Assembly: GCF_000185905.1 (NCBI RefSeq) | Contig: NC_014923.1 | Coordinates: forward strand, 1,240,001-1,304,000 | Direction of reading: 5' to 3' | Source of the DNA: Mesorhizobium ciceri biovar biserrulae WSM1271 | GTDB taxonomy: Bacteria; Pseudomonadota; Alphaproteobacteria; Rhizobiales; Rhizobiaceae | Length of the DNA stretch: 64,000 nt | In this document: positions 29,522 through 39,117 of the stretch, in pieces | How the letters are laid out: every line of letters starts with the position of its first letter | How positions within the stretch are numbered: position 1 is the stretch's first letter | Notes under the pieces: model-generated | Seen by the model: only the letters and a program-made list of their open reading frames with translations | Told to the model about the DNA's origin: nothing | Database searches by the model: none | Position numbers and translations under genes: made by a program

Positions 29522-30808
29522 ATGCTGAAACTGCATGAAAAATCCGGGGATGACACTGTCGCGCTGATGGCCGATATCGGCCGGCGCGCCCGGGCTGCCG
29601 CCCGGCCGCTGGCCATTGCCACGACCGCCGCCAAGAACGCCGCACTGCTGGCCATGGCCGAGGCGATCGTGGCCCGTGAGCAGGACATTCTCGACGCCAA
29701 CGCCATCGATGTTTCGAATGGTCATGAATCCGGGCTTTCCACCTCCTTCATGGACCGGCTGAAGCTCGATCCGGCGCGCATCCGCGCCATGGCCGACGGC
29801 ATCCGCGAAATCGCCGCGCTGCGGGATCCGGTTGGCGACGTGATCGCGCAGTGGGACCGGCCGAACGGTCTGCATATCGAGCGCGTGCGCACGCCGCTCG
29901 GCGTCGTCGGCGTCATCTATGAGAGCCGCCCGAACGTCACCGCCGATGCCGGCGCGCTGTGCCTCAAAGCCGGCAATCCGGTGATCCTGCGCGGCGGTTC
30001 GGATTCGCTCAATTCTTCCGCCGCCATCCACGCCTGCCTGGTCGAAGGGCTGAAGCAAGCGGGCCTGCCGGAGGATGCCATCCAGCTGGTGCCGACCACC
30101 GACCGCGCCGCCGTCGGCGAAATGCTGAAGGGGTTGGGCGGCAACCTCGACGTCATTATCCCGCGCGGCGGCAAAAGCCTGGTCGGACGGGTGCAGGCCG
30201 AGGCGCGGGTCCCGGTCTTCGCGCATCTCGAAGGCATCTGCCATCTCTACATCGACCGTTCCGCCAAGCTCGATATGGCTGTGCGGATCGCCGTCAACGC
30301 CAAGATGCGACGCACCGGCGTCTGCGGTGCCGCCGAGACGCTGCTGGTCGACCGGGCGGTTGCCTCCACGCATCTGGTGCCGATCCTCGACGCACTTCGC
30401 GCCGCCGGCTGCGAAATCCATGCCGATGCCGAGGTGCTGAAAGTGTTTTTCGACGCCAAGCCGGCGACCGATGCCGATTGGGTGACAGAATATCTCGATG
30501 CCATCATCGCGGTAAAACTGGTCGACGGTATCGGTGGTGCGATCGAGCATATCGAGACGTTTTCCTCGCATCACACCGAGGCGATCGTCGCCGAGGATGC
30601 GCAAGCCGTCGAGCGGTTTTTCAACGAGATCGATTCGGCGATCCTGCTGCACAACGCATCGACGCAGTTCGCCGACGGCGGCGAATTCGGCATGGGCGCC
30701 GAGATCGGCATCGCCACCGGCAAGATGCATGCGCGCGGACCGGTGGGCGTCGAACAGCTGACGTCGTTCAAATACCGTGTGCGCGGGTCGGGACAGGTGA
30801 GACCTTGA
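29522..30808 (+). CDS. proA: Gamma-glutamyl phosphate reductase
   Basis: Second enzyme of proline synthesis; reduces glutamyl-5-phosphate to the semialdehyde with NADPH. 428 residues of the ALDH superfamily, with [40 protein letters not shown], catalytic Cys in [15 protein letters not shown], and the C-terminal [26 protein letters not shown] provides the ribosome-binding site at the end of proB, so the pair is coupled. Confidence 0.97.
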   Translation: MLKLHEKSGDDTVALMADIGRRARAAARPLAIATTAAKNAALLAMAEAIVAREQDILDANAIDVSNGHESGLSTSFMDRLKLDPARIRAMADGIREIAALRDPVGDVIAQWDRPNGLHIERVRTPLGVVGVIYESRPNVTADAGALCLKAGNPVILRGGSDSLNSSAAIHACLVEGLKQAGLPEDAIQLVPTTDRAAVGEMLKGLGGNLDVIIPRGGKSLVGRVQAEARVPVFAHLEGICHLYIDRSAKLDMAVRIAVNAKMRRTGVCGAAETLLVDRAVASTHLVPILDALRAAGCEIHADAEVLKVFFDAKPATDADWVTEYLDAIIAVKLVDGIGGAIEHIETFSSHHTEAIVAEDAQAVERFFNEIDSAILLHNASTQFADGGEFGMGAEIGIATGKMHARGPVGVEQLTSFKYRVRGSGQVRP

Positions 30809-30817
30809 GCGCTGGTC

Positions 30818-30943
30818 TTACCCTTCCCCTTGTGGGGAGGGTGGCGAGCATAGCGAGCCGGGTGGGGGGACGACGCTGAATTCCACGATACCCCCACCCC
30901 GCTCCGCTTCGCGGATCGACCCTCCCCACAAGGGGGAGGGTAA
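30818..30943. repeat. Long imperfect palindromic repeat
   Basis: Left arm TTACCCTTCCCCTTGTGGGG... and right arm ...CCCCACAAGGGGGAGGGTAA are inverted over about 50 bp each, with GAGCATAGCGAG / CTCCGCTTCGCGGATC inside. This type of element is frequent between genes in rhizobia. It lies between proA and nadD and would form a large RNA hairpin. Confidence 0.8.
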
Positions 30944-30971
30944 GGAGGCTATCCCCTCCCACTATCTCAAA

Positions 30972-31559
30972 ATGCCGCACGCCGAGAAAGGCCTCGCCGT
31001 CGGCCTGTTCGGCGGCTCGTTCAATCCGCCGCATGCCGGCCATGCGCTGGTCGCCGAGATCGCGCTCAGACGCCTGGCGCTCGACCAGTTGTGGTGGATG
31101 GTGACGCCGGGCAATCCGCTGAAGAACACCAGGGAGTTGGCGCCGCTGGGCGAACGGCTGCAGCTGTCGGAACAGATCGCCAAGAACCCGAAGATCAAGG
31201 TCACCGCTTTCGAAGCCGCCCATCACGTCCGCTACACCGCCGATACGCTGGCGCTGGTCAAGGCGCGCAACCCTGGTGTCGATTTCGTCTGGATCATGGG
31301 TGCCGACAGTCTGCGCGATTTCCATCGCTGGCAGCGCTGGCGCGAGATCGTCATGACCTTCCCGATCGCCGTCATCGACCGCCCGGGCGCGACGCTGTCG
31401 TTCCTGTCCTCGGTCGTCGCCAAGACCTTCGACTATGCCCGCATCGACGAGGGCGATGCGCCGCGGCTTGCCCGCATGAAGGCGCCGGCCTGGACCTTCA
31501 TTCACGGCCCGCGCTCGTCGCTGTCATCGAGCGCGATCCGCAAGCTGGCGAAGGGGTGA
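30972..31559 (+). CDS. nadD: Nicotinate-nucleotide adenylyltransferase
   Basis: Makes deamido-NAD from NaMN and ATP. 195 residues with the nucleotidyltransferase signature VGLFGGSFNPPHAGHALVAE (HXGH), WWMVTPGNPLK, WIMGADSL and the C-terminal SSLSSSAIRKLAKG (an ISSTXXR variant). It sits in the usual place after proA and before rsfS/rlmH, here with an MFS and a MscS gene interposed. The AGGAGG at 30944 is far from the ATG. Confidence 0.95.
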   Translation: MPHAEKGLAVGLFGGSFNPPHAGHALVAEIALRRLALDQLWWMVTPGNPLKNTRELAPLGERLQLSEQIAKNPKIKVTAFEAAHHVRYTADTLALVKARNPGVDFVWIMGADSLRDFHRWQRWREIVMTFPIAVIDRPGATLSFLSSVVAKTFDYARIDEGDAPRLARMKAPAWTFIHGPRSSLSSSAIRKLAKG

Positions 31560-31627
31560 GCCCGGCCGCCCGGCCATGTCGCTTTTATCGCTTCCTTTGC
31601 CCGTTTCATGGGCAATCCTGAGCAGGC

Positions 31628-32911
31628 ATGTCGATTCCCAGGAAAAACCGCAGCGAAGCCGAGCAGGGCGCCGAGCCCACGCCGCTGATCGCGATTGCCA
31701 GCGTCATCGTGTCGATGGCGCTGATTGCCGTCGGCAACGGGCTGATGTTTGCCTACATCCCGGTCCGGCTTGGCGCCGAGGGTTTCGATCCGACCTGGGC
31801 CGGGCTGATCATCACCGGGCTTTCGGCCGGCGGGCTCGCCGGCTGCATCTTGACCGGACCGCTGGTGCGAAGGGTCGGCCATGCCCGCGCCTTCATGGTG
31901 CTGTCGGCGCTGATCGCGCTGGCCAACGCCGCTGTCGGCGCCGGGGTCCTTCCGCTGCTGTGGATAGCCGCCCGCGCGCTCTACGGCTTTGCCATATGCG
32001 GCCTGTTCATCGTCGCGCAGAGCTGGCTGAACGATGCGGTTGCCAACGCCATCCGCGGCCGGGTGATGGCTTTCTTCTACGTTGCCTATGTCGCCGGGCT
32101 CGGCGTCGGCTACGCGACGCTAGCGCTGGTCGATATCAGGACAGCGGATGCGCCGCTGATCGGCATCGTCTTCACCGCGCTGTCGATCCTCCCTGTCGGG
32201 ATGACCAAACTTGCCCAGCCGCCGGCGCCGCAGGCGGCCTCGGTGGCGCTGCGCCGTGCCTGGCGGGTTTCACCGGTCGGCGTCGCCGGCATGCTTGCCG
32301 TCGGCGGCCTGTCGATGTCGATTGCTGGCTTCGCACCGATCCACGCCACGGCCAAGGGCTACAGCCAGGCCGACGTGGCGCTGCTGCTTTCGGCGATGCC
32401 TCTCGGCACGCTGATCCTGCAGATCCCGCTTGGCTGGATTTCCGACCGAACCGACCGCCGCTATGTGCTGATCGCCGCATCCGCGCTCGCCATGGTCGCC
32501 GGCCTGTTTGCACTCGGGTTCGATGGCGGCGCGCTGGCCGCGTTGGTTGTGATCTATATCGTGTGGGACGGCGCTTCGGAATCGATCTATTCGCTGGCCA
32601 GTGCGCACGCCGCCGACCGCGCCGGCAAGGACGACATGGTGGCGCTGTCCAGTTCGCTTTTGTTTGCCTGGTCGCTGTCGGGCTTCGTCGTGCCCGGCAT
32701 CGTGACGGCGCTGTCGGCCGTCTTCGGAACGCAGGCTTTCATCTATGTGGCTGTTCTCATCGCCGCAGCCTTCTGCCTGTTCGTGCTTTTGCGTGTGTTC
32801 ACGACGCGTGCGGTCCCGGTCGGCGAAACCGGCAGTTTCGCACCGATGACGGCGCAGGCGCCGTTGCCGGTCGAACTCGCCTTCGCACCGGACGATGAGG
32901 GCCGGCACTGA
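31628..32911 (+). CDS. MFS transporter, YcaD-like
   Basis: 427 residues with 12 predicted membrane segments. N-half: FAYIPVRLGAEGFDPTWAGL and the loop-2 motif GPLVRRVGHARAF; C-half: LGWISDRTDRRYVLIAA. ALYGFAICGLFIVAQSWLND is typical of the YcaD/sugar-MFS subgroup. Substrate unknown. ATG 31628 follows a poor site (TGAGCAGGC). It interrupts the nadD-rsfS neighbourhood. Confidence 0.88.
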   Translation: MSIPRKNRSEAEQGAEPTPLIAIASVIVSMALIAVGNGLMFAYIPVRLGAEGFDPTWAGLIITGLSAGGLAGCILTGPLVRRVGHARAFMVLSALIALANAAVGAGVLPLLWIAARALYGFAICGLFIVAQSWLNDAVANAIRGRVMAFFYVAYVAGLGVGYATLALVDIRTADAPLIGIVFTALSILPVGMTKLAQPPAPQAASVALRRAWRVSPVGVAGMLAVGGLSMSIAGFAPIHATAKGYSQADVALLLSAMPLGTLILQIPLGWISDRTDRRYVLIAASALAMVAGLFALGFDGGALAALVVIYIVWDGASESIYSLASAHAADRAGKDDMVALSSSLLFAWSLSGFVVPGIVTALSAVFGTQAFIYVAVLIAAAFCLFVLLRVFTTRAVPVGETGSFAPMTAQAPLPVELAFAPDDEGRH

Positions 32912-32920
32912 GCCACCCGA

Positions 32921-33772
32921 CTATTGTCGACGGGCTTCCGGCGACGGGGCTTCCGGTGGCGGCAGCGGGATCGATATGCCTTCGCTATCGAATTCCTGTT
33001 TGGCGCGCTTGGTGAGATCGGTCTGGGTGGCGAAGAAGTCGGCCGACGATGTCCAGTAGCGCAAGGCAATCGAAACAGTGCTGTCGCCCAATGTCGCGAC
33101 GAAAGCGATCGGTGCCGGCTCACGCTTGACCCGCCGTTCGGCGGCGGCAATGGCAAGCAAGGTCTTTTGGGCCCTGTCGATGTCGTTCCAGGAGCCGATG
33201 CTGAGTGTGATGTCGCTACGGCGCACGCCATTGCGCGAAAAGTTGCGCACCGGCTGGTTCCACAGCGTCGAGTTGGGCGCCAATATGTAGACCCCGTCGG
33301 CCGTCCTGAGCTTGGTTGCGAACAGGCCGATCTCCTCGATCGTACCGGCAATCGAACCGACCTCGACGGACTCGCCGATGCGAAACGGCCGCAGTGCCAG
33401 AAGCATGATGCCGGCCGCGATGTTCTGCAGCGTGCCTTGCAACGCCAGGCCGATGGCGAGGCCAATGGCACCGATCGCGGCAATGATCGAGGCCGTCTGC
33501 ACGCCGAACTGGCCGAGCACCATGATGGTGACGAGGATCAGGATGGCATAGCGGACGATCTTGGAGAAGAAATGCCGCAACGTCGCGTCGAAACCATGGA
33601 TATGGCCGAGACCGGCGAAGATCGAACGTTCGGCAAGGCCGGCGACGATATAACCGACGATCAAGAGGATAACGGCACCGATGGCCGAGAAGGAGTAGGA
33701 AACAATCAGCGTGCTTAGTTGGGCGAGGCCAGCCTGGACGCTGAGGAAGGCGTTTTGCGGGTCGATCGGCAT
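32921..33772 (-). CDS. Small mechanosensitive channel, MscS family
   Basis: 283 residues: three membrane helices (about 20-130), the pore-lining third helix with AAIGAIGLAIGLALQGTLQN and IAAGIMLLALRPFRIGESV, and the cytoplasmic beta/alpha vestibule with NSTLWNQPVRNFSRNGVRR. Length matches E. coli MscS (286). It releases solutes on hypo-osmotic shock. The tail is Pro/Glu-rich. It converges on the MFS gene with nine bases between stops. Confidence 0.92.
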   Translation of the reverse strand: MPIDPQNAFLSVQAGLAQLSTLIVSYSFSAIGAVILLIVGYIVAGLAERSIFAGLGHIHGFDATLRHFFSKIVRYAILILVTIMVLGQFGVQTASIIAAIGAIGLAIGLALQGTLQNIAAGIMLLALRPFRIGESVEVGSIAGTIEEIGLFATKLRTADGVYILAPNSTLWNQPVRNFSRNGVRRSDITLSIGSWNDIDRAQKTLLAIAAAERRVKREPAPIAFVATLGDSTVSIALRYWTSSADFFATQTDLTKRAKQEFDSEGISIPLPPPEAPSPEARRQ

Positions 33773-34014
33773 GGGGGAAATCCGGTTGATCGGTGAGCCG
33801 ATAACCCATGCCGACGGCGAGGGTTCCGATCTTTTCCGGTGTGCGGTGGAACCACAGGAGCGACAATACGTTCGTGCGAGGCAGGGTCCCGTCTTGAAAC
33901 TGTCAGGGAACTCTGCCTATCTAAGTGGTGTCACCTGCTTCAAGGGGTGATTTGGTTGTTCTTGCTGCGAAAGGAAATACACTGAGAACAGCACTGCGGA
34001 AGAAGGCCGATATC

Positions 34015-34392
34015 ATGCCTTCGCCGGCCAGGATCAGCGTAGACGACGCCGTGTCCCGCGCCATCAAGACAGTCCTTGCCAGTCTGGAAGACTCCAAGGC
34101 CGAAAACATTGTCTCCATCGACATCCAGGGGAAATCGAGCCTCGGCGACTATATGGTCGTCGCTTCGGGCCGATCGCACCGTCATGTCGCGGCGGTCGCC
34201 GATCATCTTCTCAAAGCGATCAAGGATGCCGGTCTCGGCACCGCGCGCGTCGAGGGGCTGTCCGGCGCCGACTGGGTCCTGATCGATTCTGGCGACATCA
34301 TCGTCCATGTCTTCCGCCCCGAAGTCCGCGAATTCTACAATCTCGAAAAGATGTGGCAGGCGCCGGACCTCGAGGAAGAAACGCTCCACTAA
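34015..34392 (+). CDS. rsfS: Ribosomal silencing factor RsfS
   Basis: Binds L14 and blocks subunit joining under starvation. 125 residues from ATG 34015, preceded by GAAGAAGG; the frame is open upstream but without a good start. Family core: SLEDSKAENIVSIDIQGKSS, LGDYMVVASGRSHRHVAAVA, ADWVLIDSGDIIVHVFRPEV and REFYNLEKMW. It is followed by rlmH in the conserved pairing. Confidence 0.95.
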   Translation: MPSPARISVDDAVSRAIKTVLASLEDSKAENIVSIDIQGKSSLGDYMVVASGRSHRHVAAVADHLLKAIKDAGLGTARVEGLSGADWVLIDSGDIIVHVFRPEVREFYNLEKMWQAPDLEEETLH

Positions 34393-34419
34393 GTCGTTCG
34401 CGCGGCTTACAAGGCAAGG

Positions 34420-34902
34420 ATGAAGATATCAGTTCATGCCGTGGGCCGGATGAAAGCCGGCCCCGAGAAGCTGCTGGCCGACCGCTATTTCGAGCGCTTC
34501 GCCAAGAGCGGCCCGGCGGTGGGGCTTGAATTTGGCGGCATTGCCGAAATAGCCGAGGGGCGCGGCCAGACTGCCAACGAGCGCCGGCGTGAGGAAGGCC
34601 AGAAACTGCAGACGCAGTTGCAGCCCGGCACCGCGCTGATCCTGCTCGACGAACGCGGCAAAAGCTTTTCCTCGGAAGATTTCGCCGGGCGCCTCGGCCT
34701 GTTGCGTGACGGTGGCCGCAAGGCGCTGATCATCGCCATCGGCGGCGCCGACGGCCACGATCAGTCGCTGCGCGACCAGGCCGAACTGGTGATGTCGTTC
34801 GGATTGCTGACATGGCCGCATCAACTGGTGCGCGTGATGCTGGGAGAGCAGCTTTATCGTGTGGCCACTATCCTTTCGGGACATCCCTACCATCGCTCGT
34901 AA
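34420..34902 (+). CDS. rlmH: 23S rRNA pseudouridine-1915 N3-methyltransferase
   Basis: 160-residue SPOUT-class methyltransferase (domain YbeA). Seen: N-terminal MKISVHAVGRMKAGPE, LILLDERGKSFSSEDFAGRL, the SAM-knot IAIGGADGHDQSLRDQA, and the C-terminal TWPHQLVRVMLGEQLYRVAT with GHPYHRS. Its place after rsfS is standard. Confidence 0.96.
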   Translation: MKISVHAVGRMKAGPEKLLADRYFERFAKSGPAVGLEFGGIAEIAEGRGQTANERRREEGQKLQTQLQPGTALILLDERGKSFSSEDFAGRLGLLRDGGRKALIIAIGGADGHDQSLRDQAELVMSFGLLTWPHQLVRVMLGEQLYRVATILSGHPYHRS

Positions 34903-35026
34903 GCCGGTGAATTGGTGCGACACACCCGGATTTCCGCCCCAATGCCAACGTAACATTGCATCGAGTGGGCGGTTTCGAACATGGTTGATTGTTCGTTAAC
35001 GAAGCCACGCATAGAGTCGGGCTTCA

Positions 35027-36364
35027 ATGTCTGAAGACAGAAAATCAAGAACGGGCTCATGGCGCGCGCGCTGCGGCATCGCGGCGGCGGTGCTTGTGCT
35101 GTCGCTGCATGCGGGGCGGGCGGAAAACACGCTCGACCTGGCTCCCGATCCGGACCAGAGCCGGGCCGAATATGAACGGGTCTCGAAGGAGATCACGCTG
35201 TCGTCCGAGCGATTGGCCAAGCTCTCCGCCGACATCGCGACGATCAAGAAGGATCACGCCTCGATCACCGCCGCATTGATCCAGTCGGCGATGACCGAGC
35301 AGAAGCTCGGCCAGGACATCGAGGACATCGGCGCCAGGCTGGAAGGGTTGAAGGGCCAGGAACAGAAGATCCGCGCCTCGCTGATGACGCGGCGCGACGT
35401 TCTGGCCGAAGTGCTGGGCGCGCTGCAGCGCATGGGCCTCAACCCGCCGCCGGCGATCCTGGTCAAGCCCGAGGACGCGCTGTCGTCGGTGCGCAGCGCC
35501 ATCCTGCTCGGCGCGGTTGTGCCGGAACTGCGCCAGCAGACCGATAGCCTGCTTGCCGATCTCAAGGAACAGACCAGGATTACGGCGTCGATCGAGGCCG
35601 AACGGGCGCGGCTGACGGCGGCGGTCGGCGACCAGACGGCGGAAAAGAAGCGGCTCGGCATGCTGCTGGAGGCCAAGCAGAAGCTCGAAGCCGACACGCA
35701 AACGCAAATGGCCGCGGAAAAGCAGCGATCCGAAGCGCTGGCGGCCAAGGCCGGCAGCCTGAAAGAGTTGATCGCCTCGCTCGAAGCGCAGGCCGACAAG
35801 AGCCGCAAGGCTGCCGATGCTGCCAAGGCCGCTGAGCAGAAGACGGCGGATGGCGACAAGACATCCGCGCCGGCGGAACTGGCGTCGCTGCCCGTTCCGG
35901 AAAGCAACCAACTTGCAGCCGCGGTGCCCTTTTCGGCGCTGCAGGGACAGATCGCACTGCCGGTGACCGGCCGCATCAAGCGGCGATTCGGCGCCGACGA
36001 CGGTAACGGCGCGGTGATGCTAGGCGACATGGTTGCGACACAATCGGGAGCCATCGTTACCGCGCCGGCGGATGGAAATGTGCTTTATGCGGGGCCGTTT
36101 CGCTCTTATGGTCAACTCTTGATCCTGAACGCAGGCGACGGCTATCATGTCGTTTTGGCGGGGATGAGCAGAATCAGCGTCGCGACCGGTCAATCAGTGC
36201 TTGCAGGAGAGCCGATCGGTGCGATGGGAGAGGCCCGGGTGGCGAGCACCTCGGTTTCGAAGAATGGAAATGCCACGCCGGAACTCTATGTCGAGTTCCG
36301 CAAGGATGGAAAACCCGTCGATCCGGCCCCATGGTGGGCGGACCGTTTTTCTGGAAGGACGTGA
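35027..36364 (+). CDS. EnvC-like murein hydrolase activator, degenerate M23/LytM domain
   Basis: 445 residues: signal segment (about 15-33, ending GRAEN), a long coiled coil (about 45-270, heptads such as ERVSKEITLSSERLAKLSAD), a Pro/Ser linker, and a LytM domain (about 305-440; IKRRFGADDG, VTAPADGNVLYAGPFRSYGQ). The zinc ligands of active M23 enzymes are missing: the first His-x3-Asp reads MLGDM and the His-x-His is ELYVEF. It should therefore activate amidases during division rather than cut peptidoglycan. ctpA starts four bases downstream. Confidence 0.9.
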   Translation: MSEDRKSRTGSWRARCGIAAAVLVLSLHAGRAENTLDLAPDPDQSRAEYERVSKEITLSSERLAKLSADIATIKKDHASITAALIQSAMTEQKLGQDIEDIGARLEGLKGQEQKIRASLMTRRDVLAEVLGALQRMGLNPPPAILVKPEDALSSVRSAILLGAVVPELRQQTDSLLADLKEQTRITASIEAERARLTAAVGDQTAEKKRLGMLLEAKQKLEADTQTQMAAEKQRSEALAAKAGSLKELIASLEAQADKSRKAADAAKAAEQKTADGDKTSAPAELASLPVPESNQLAAAVPFSALQGQIALPVTGRIKRRFGADDGNGAVMLGDMVATQSGAIVTAPADGNVLYAGPFRSYGQLLILNAGDGYHVVLAGMSRISVATGQSVLAGEPIGAMGEARVASTSVSKNGNATPELYVEFRKDGKPVDPAPWWADRFSGRT

Positions 36365-36367
36365 ATA

Positions 36368-37696
36368 ATGCGGAAACTGTCGCTTCTGTTTGCCGGTGCG
36401 CTGATGGGCGCGTCCGCCATGAGCCTGGTCTATGGCGCACCCGGCTCGGCGGCGAACGCTGCAGGGTCGGAGACCTACAAGCAACTGGCGATCTTCGGCG
36501 ATATCTTCGAGCGCGTGCGGGCACAGTATGTGACGCCGCCCGACGACAAGTCGCTGGTCGAGAATGCCATCAACGGCATGCTGGCTTCGCTTGACCCGCA
36601 CTCCTCCTACATGAATGCCGAGCAGGCGCAGGATATGCGCGTCCAGACCAAGGGCGAGTTCGGCGGCCTCGGCATCGAAGTCACCATGGAGAACGATCTG
36701 GTCAAGGTGATCACGCCGATCGACGACACGCCGGCCGCCAAGGCAGGCGTGCTGGCCGGCGACTACATCGCCAAGATCGACGGCGAAGAGGTTCGCGGCC
36801 TGACCCTCAACGATGCGGTCGACAAGATGCGCGGCCTGGTCAACACGCCGATCAAGCTGACCATCCTGCGCCAGGGCGCCGACAAGCCGATCGAACTGAC
36901 GGTCGTGCGCGACATCATCAAGGTCAAGGCGGTCAAGTTCCGGGTCGAGAACGACATCGGCTACATGAAGATCACCTCCTTCACCGAAAAGACCTACGAC
37001 GACCTCGAGAACGCCATCGACACCATCAAGAAGCAGATTCCCGACGACAAGCTGAAGGGCTACGTTCTGGATCTCCGCCTCAATCCGGGTGGCCTGCTCG
37101 ACCAGGCGGTGAGCGTGTCCGATGCCTTCCTCAACCGCGGGGAGATCGTCTCGACGCGCGGCCGCGACCCCAAGGACGTCACCCGCTTCGACGCCAAGCC
37201 CAAGCAGGTCGACGACATCAACGGCAAGCCGATGATCGTCCTGGTCAATGGCGGTTCGGCCAGTGCCTCGGAAATCGTCGCCGGCGCGCTGCAGGACCTG
37301 CGCCGCGTCACGGTGGTCGGCACGCAGTCCTTCGGCAAGGGTTCGGTGCAGACCATCATCCCGCTCGGCGAGAATGGTGCGCTCAGGCTGACGACGGCGC
37401 TCTATTATACGCCGTCCGGCAAGTCGATCCAGGGCAAGGGCATCACGCCCGACATCAAGGTCGAACAGCCACTGCCGCCGGAACTGCAGGGCAGGGATCT
37501 GACGCGTGGCGAATCCGATCTCAAGGGCCATATCAAGGGCGCCGACGAGAGCACGACGGGTTCGGGCTCTGCGGCCTATGTGCCACCGGATCCGAAGGAC
37601 GATCTACAGCTCATCTATGCCGAGCAGCTGCTGCGCGGCCAGAAGACCGATCCGTCCTTCCCGCCCAATCCGCAAAAGGCGGTTCTCAACCAGTAA
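36368..37696 (+). CDS. ctpA: C-terminal processing protease (S41)
   Basis: 442 residues: signal peptide (about 1-28), a helical N-domain, PDZ domain (about 90-170; GEFGGLGIEVTMENDLVKVI), and an S41 protease domain with YVLDLRLNPGGLLDQAV, catalytic Ser in VNGGSASASEIVAGAL and Lys in TQSFGKGSVQTI. Processes periplasmic proteins such as peptidoglycan hydrolases. Position after EnvC is conserved in rhizobia. A hairpin terminator follows at 37703-37730. Confidence 0.96.
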   Translation: MRKLSLLFAGALMGASAMSLVYGAPGSAANAAGSETYKQLAIFGDIFERVRAQYVTPPDDKSLVENAINGMLASLDPHSSYMNAEQAQDMRVQTKGEFGGLGIEVTMENDLVKVITPIDDTPAAKAGVLAGDYIAKIDGEEVRGLTLNDAVDKMRGLVNTPIKLTILRQGADKPIELTVVRDIIKVKAVKFRVENDIGYMKITSFTEKTYDDLENAIDTIKKQIPDDKLKGYVLDLRLNPGGLLDQAVSVSDAFLNRGEIVSTRGRDPKDVTRFDAKPKQVDDINGKPMIVLVNGGSASASEIVAGALQDLRRVTVVGTQSFGKGSVQTIIPLGENGALRLTTALYYTPSGKSIQGKGITPDIKVEQPLPPELQGRDLTRGESDLKGHIKGADESTTGSGSAAYVPPDPKDDLQLIYAEQLLRGQKTDPSFPPNPQKAVLNQ

Positions 37697-37702
37697 GCAT
37701 CT

Positions 37703-37730
37703 GGAGCGGCGCACGCGCCGCTCCATCTTT
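37703..37730 (+). terminator. Hairpin terminator after ctpA
   Basis: Perfect stem GGAGCGGCGC / GCGCCGCTCC with a two-base loop, followed by ATCTTTCTGTTT. A second hairpin CTGCCGGGACC-GAAA-GGTTCCGGCAG lies at about 37763-37787. The weak T-run suggests partial termination before the yibQ-type gene. Confidence 0.7.
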
Positions 37731-37908
37731 CTGTTTGAGCATGATGGAAGCAATGCGATGCTGCCGGGACCGAAAGGTTCCGGCAGTTTGATTCGGGGGC
37801 GAGGCAAAGCTCCCAAGGCATGGCGCGGGGGTGCGCCGGGATTGATGAATTCGCGCATGCCGTTTCGAAGTGGCTTCGCCTTCGGAGCCATGCGCCCGGG
37901 GATTACGC

Positions 37909-39087
37909 TTGACTGATATCGGCAAGGACATCGAACGCCCGCTCGGACAGGCAGTCCGGCCGCCGCGCGCCGCCGGCAAGCTCAGCGGCGGTGCGATCAT
38001 GGCGACAGTGGCCGTGCTGGTGGTGGCAGGCATCTCCGGCGCGATCGCGCTCAGGGAAAAGCCGTTTCGTAAGCCGCAAGAGGTTGCCGTTTCAACGCCG
38101 AAAGTGACCGCGGCGGCCGAACCTGCCGCCGCGCCGCCTGCATTGGCCCCGGCGGCACCGAAGCCGGAGGCGCCGGTCAAATCAGGTGGGCCGCAGATCA
38201 TCCATGTGCAGACGGAGGAGGGCGATGGGCCGCCCAAGGCAGCGATCGTCATTCGCGACCCGTCGACCGTCGGCCAGAACCTGAAGGTCGCGCATATTCC
38301 AGACAAGGCGCTGATCGAGGCCAGCGAGACCGGGCCGTTGCCGGTGCGCGCCGCCGATGGCAGGCGGCCGTTCGACGTCTATGCGCGGCCCTGGTCGGGC
38401 GGGCGCGGCGCACGGGTGGCGATCGTCATCGGCGGGCTTTCGGTTTCGCAGACCGGCACCCAGGCGGCCATCGCCAAGCTGCCGGCGGAAGTGACGCTGG
38501 CCTTCGCACCGCAAGGCAACAGCATCGGCCGCTGGATGCAGGCAGCCAGGCAGAGCGGCCACGAGATCGTCATGCAGGTGCCGCTCGAACCGTTCGATTA
38601 TCCCAAGGTCAATCCGGGACGCAACACGCTGACGGTGGCGGCGAGCGCGGACGAGAACCTGAAGAGCCTGCACTGGGCGCTGTCGCGGACGACCAACTAT
38701 ACCGGCGTCATGAACTATATGGGCGCCCGCTTTTCCGCTGACGCGGCGGCGATGGAGCCGTTCATCGCCGAGCTCGGCAAACGCGGCCTCGCCTATATCG
38801 ATGACGGCTCGTCGGCGCGCAGTCTGGCGCCGGATCTGGCGCTGAAAGACGGCGTGCCCTTCGTCGCCGGCGACATGGCGATCGATGCCGTGCAGGATCG
38901 CGGCGAAATCCTGAAGAAGCTCGACAGCCTGGAGGCGACCGCGCGGGCCAAAGGCACTGCCGTCGGCATCGGTTCGGCCTTCGACCTGACGGTCGATACC
39001 GTGTCATCCTGGGTGGTCGAGGCCAAGAAGCGCGGCATCGAGATCGTGCCGATTTCAGCGGTGGCTATCGATCCGCAAAAAGGCTAG
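37909..39087 (+). CDS. Divergent polysaccharide deacetylase family protein (YibQ-like)
   Basis: About 392 residues. Short cytoplasmic start (LTDIGKDIERPLGQ), one membrane helix (about 27-48), an Ala/Pro-rich linker, then the family-2 polysaccharide deacetylase domain (about 165-390): VAIVIGGLSVSQTGTQAAIA, VTLAFAPQGNSIGRWMQAAR, GHEIVMQVPLEPFDYP and TTNYTGVMNYMGARFS. TTG 37909 after CGGGGA gives the N-terminus usual in rhizobial relatives; GTG 37870 is the alternative. It belongs to the envC-ctpA envelope set. Confidence 0.88.
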   Translation: MTDIGKDIERPLGQAVRPPRAAGKLSGGAIMATVAVLVVAGISGAIALREKPFRKPQEVAVSTPKVTAAAEPAAAPPALAPAAPKPEAPVKSGGPQIIHVQTEEGDGPPKAAIVIRDPSTVGQNLKVAHIPDKALIEASETGPLPVRAADGRRPFDVYARPWSGGRGARVAIVIGGLSVSQTGTQAAIAKLPAEVTLAFAPQGNSIGRWMQAARQSGHEIVMQVPLEPFDYPKVNPGRNTLTVAASADENLKSLHWALSRTTNYTGVMNYMGARFSADAAAMEPFIAELGKRGLAYIDDGSSARSLAPDLALKDGVPFVAGDMAIDAVQDRGEILKKLDSLEATARAKGTAVGIGSAFDLTVDTVSSWVVEAKKRGIEIVPISAVAIDPQKG

Positions 39088-39117
39088 CCCTCGGAAGACG
39101 GCTGGAAAGAGTGACTG

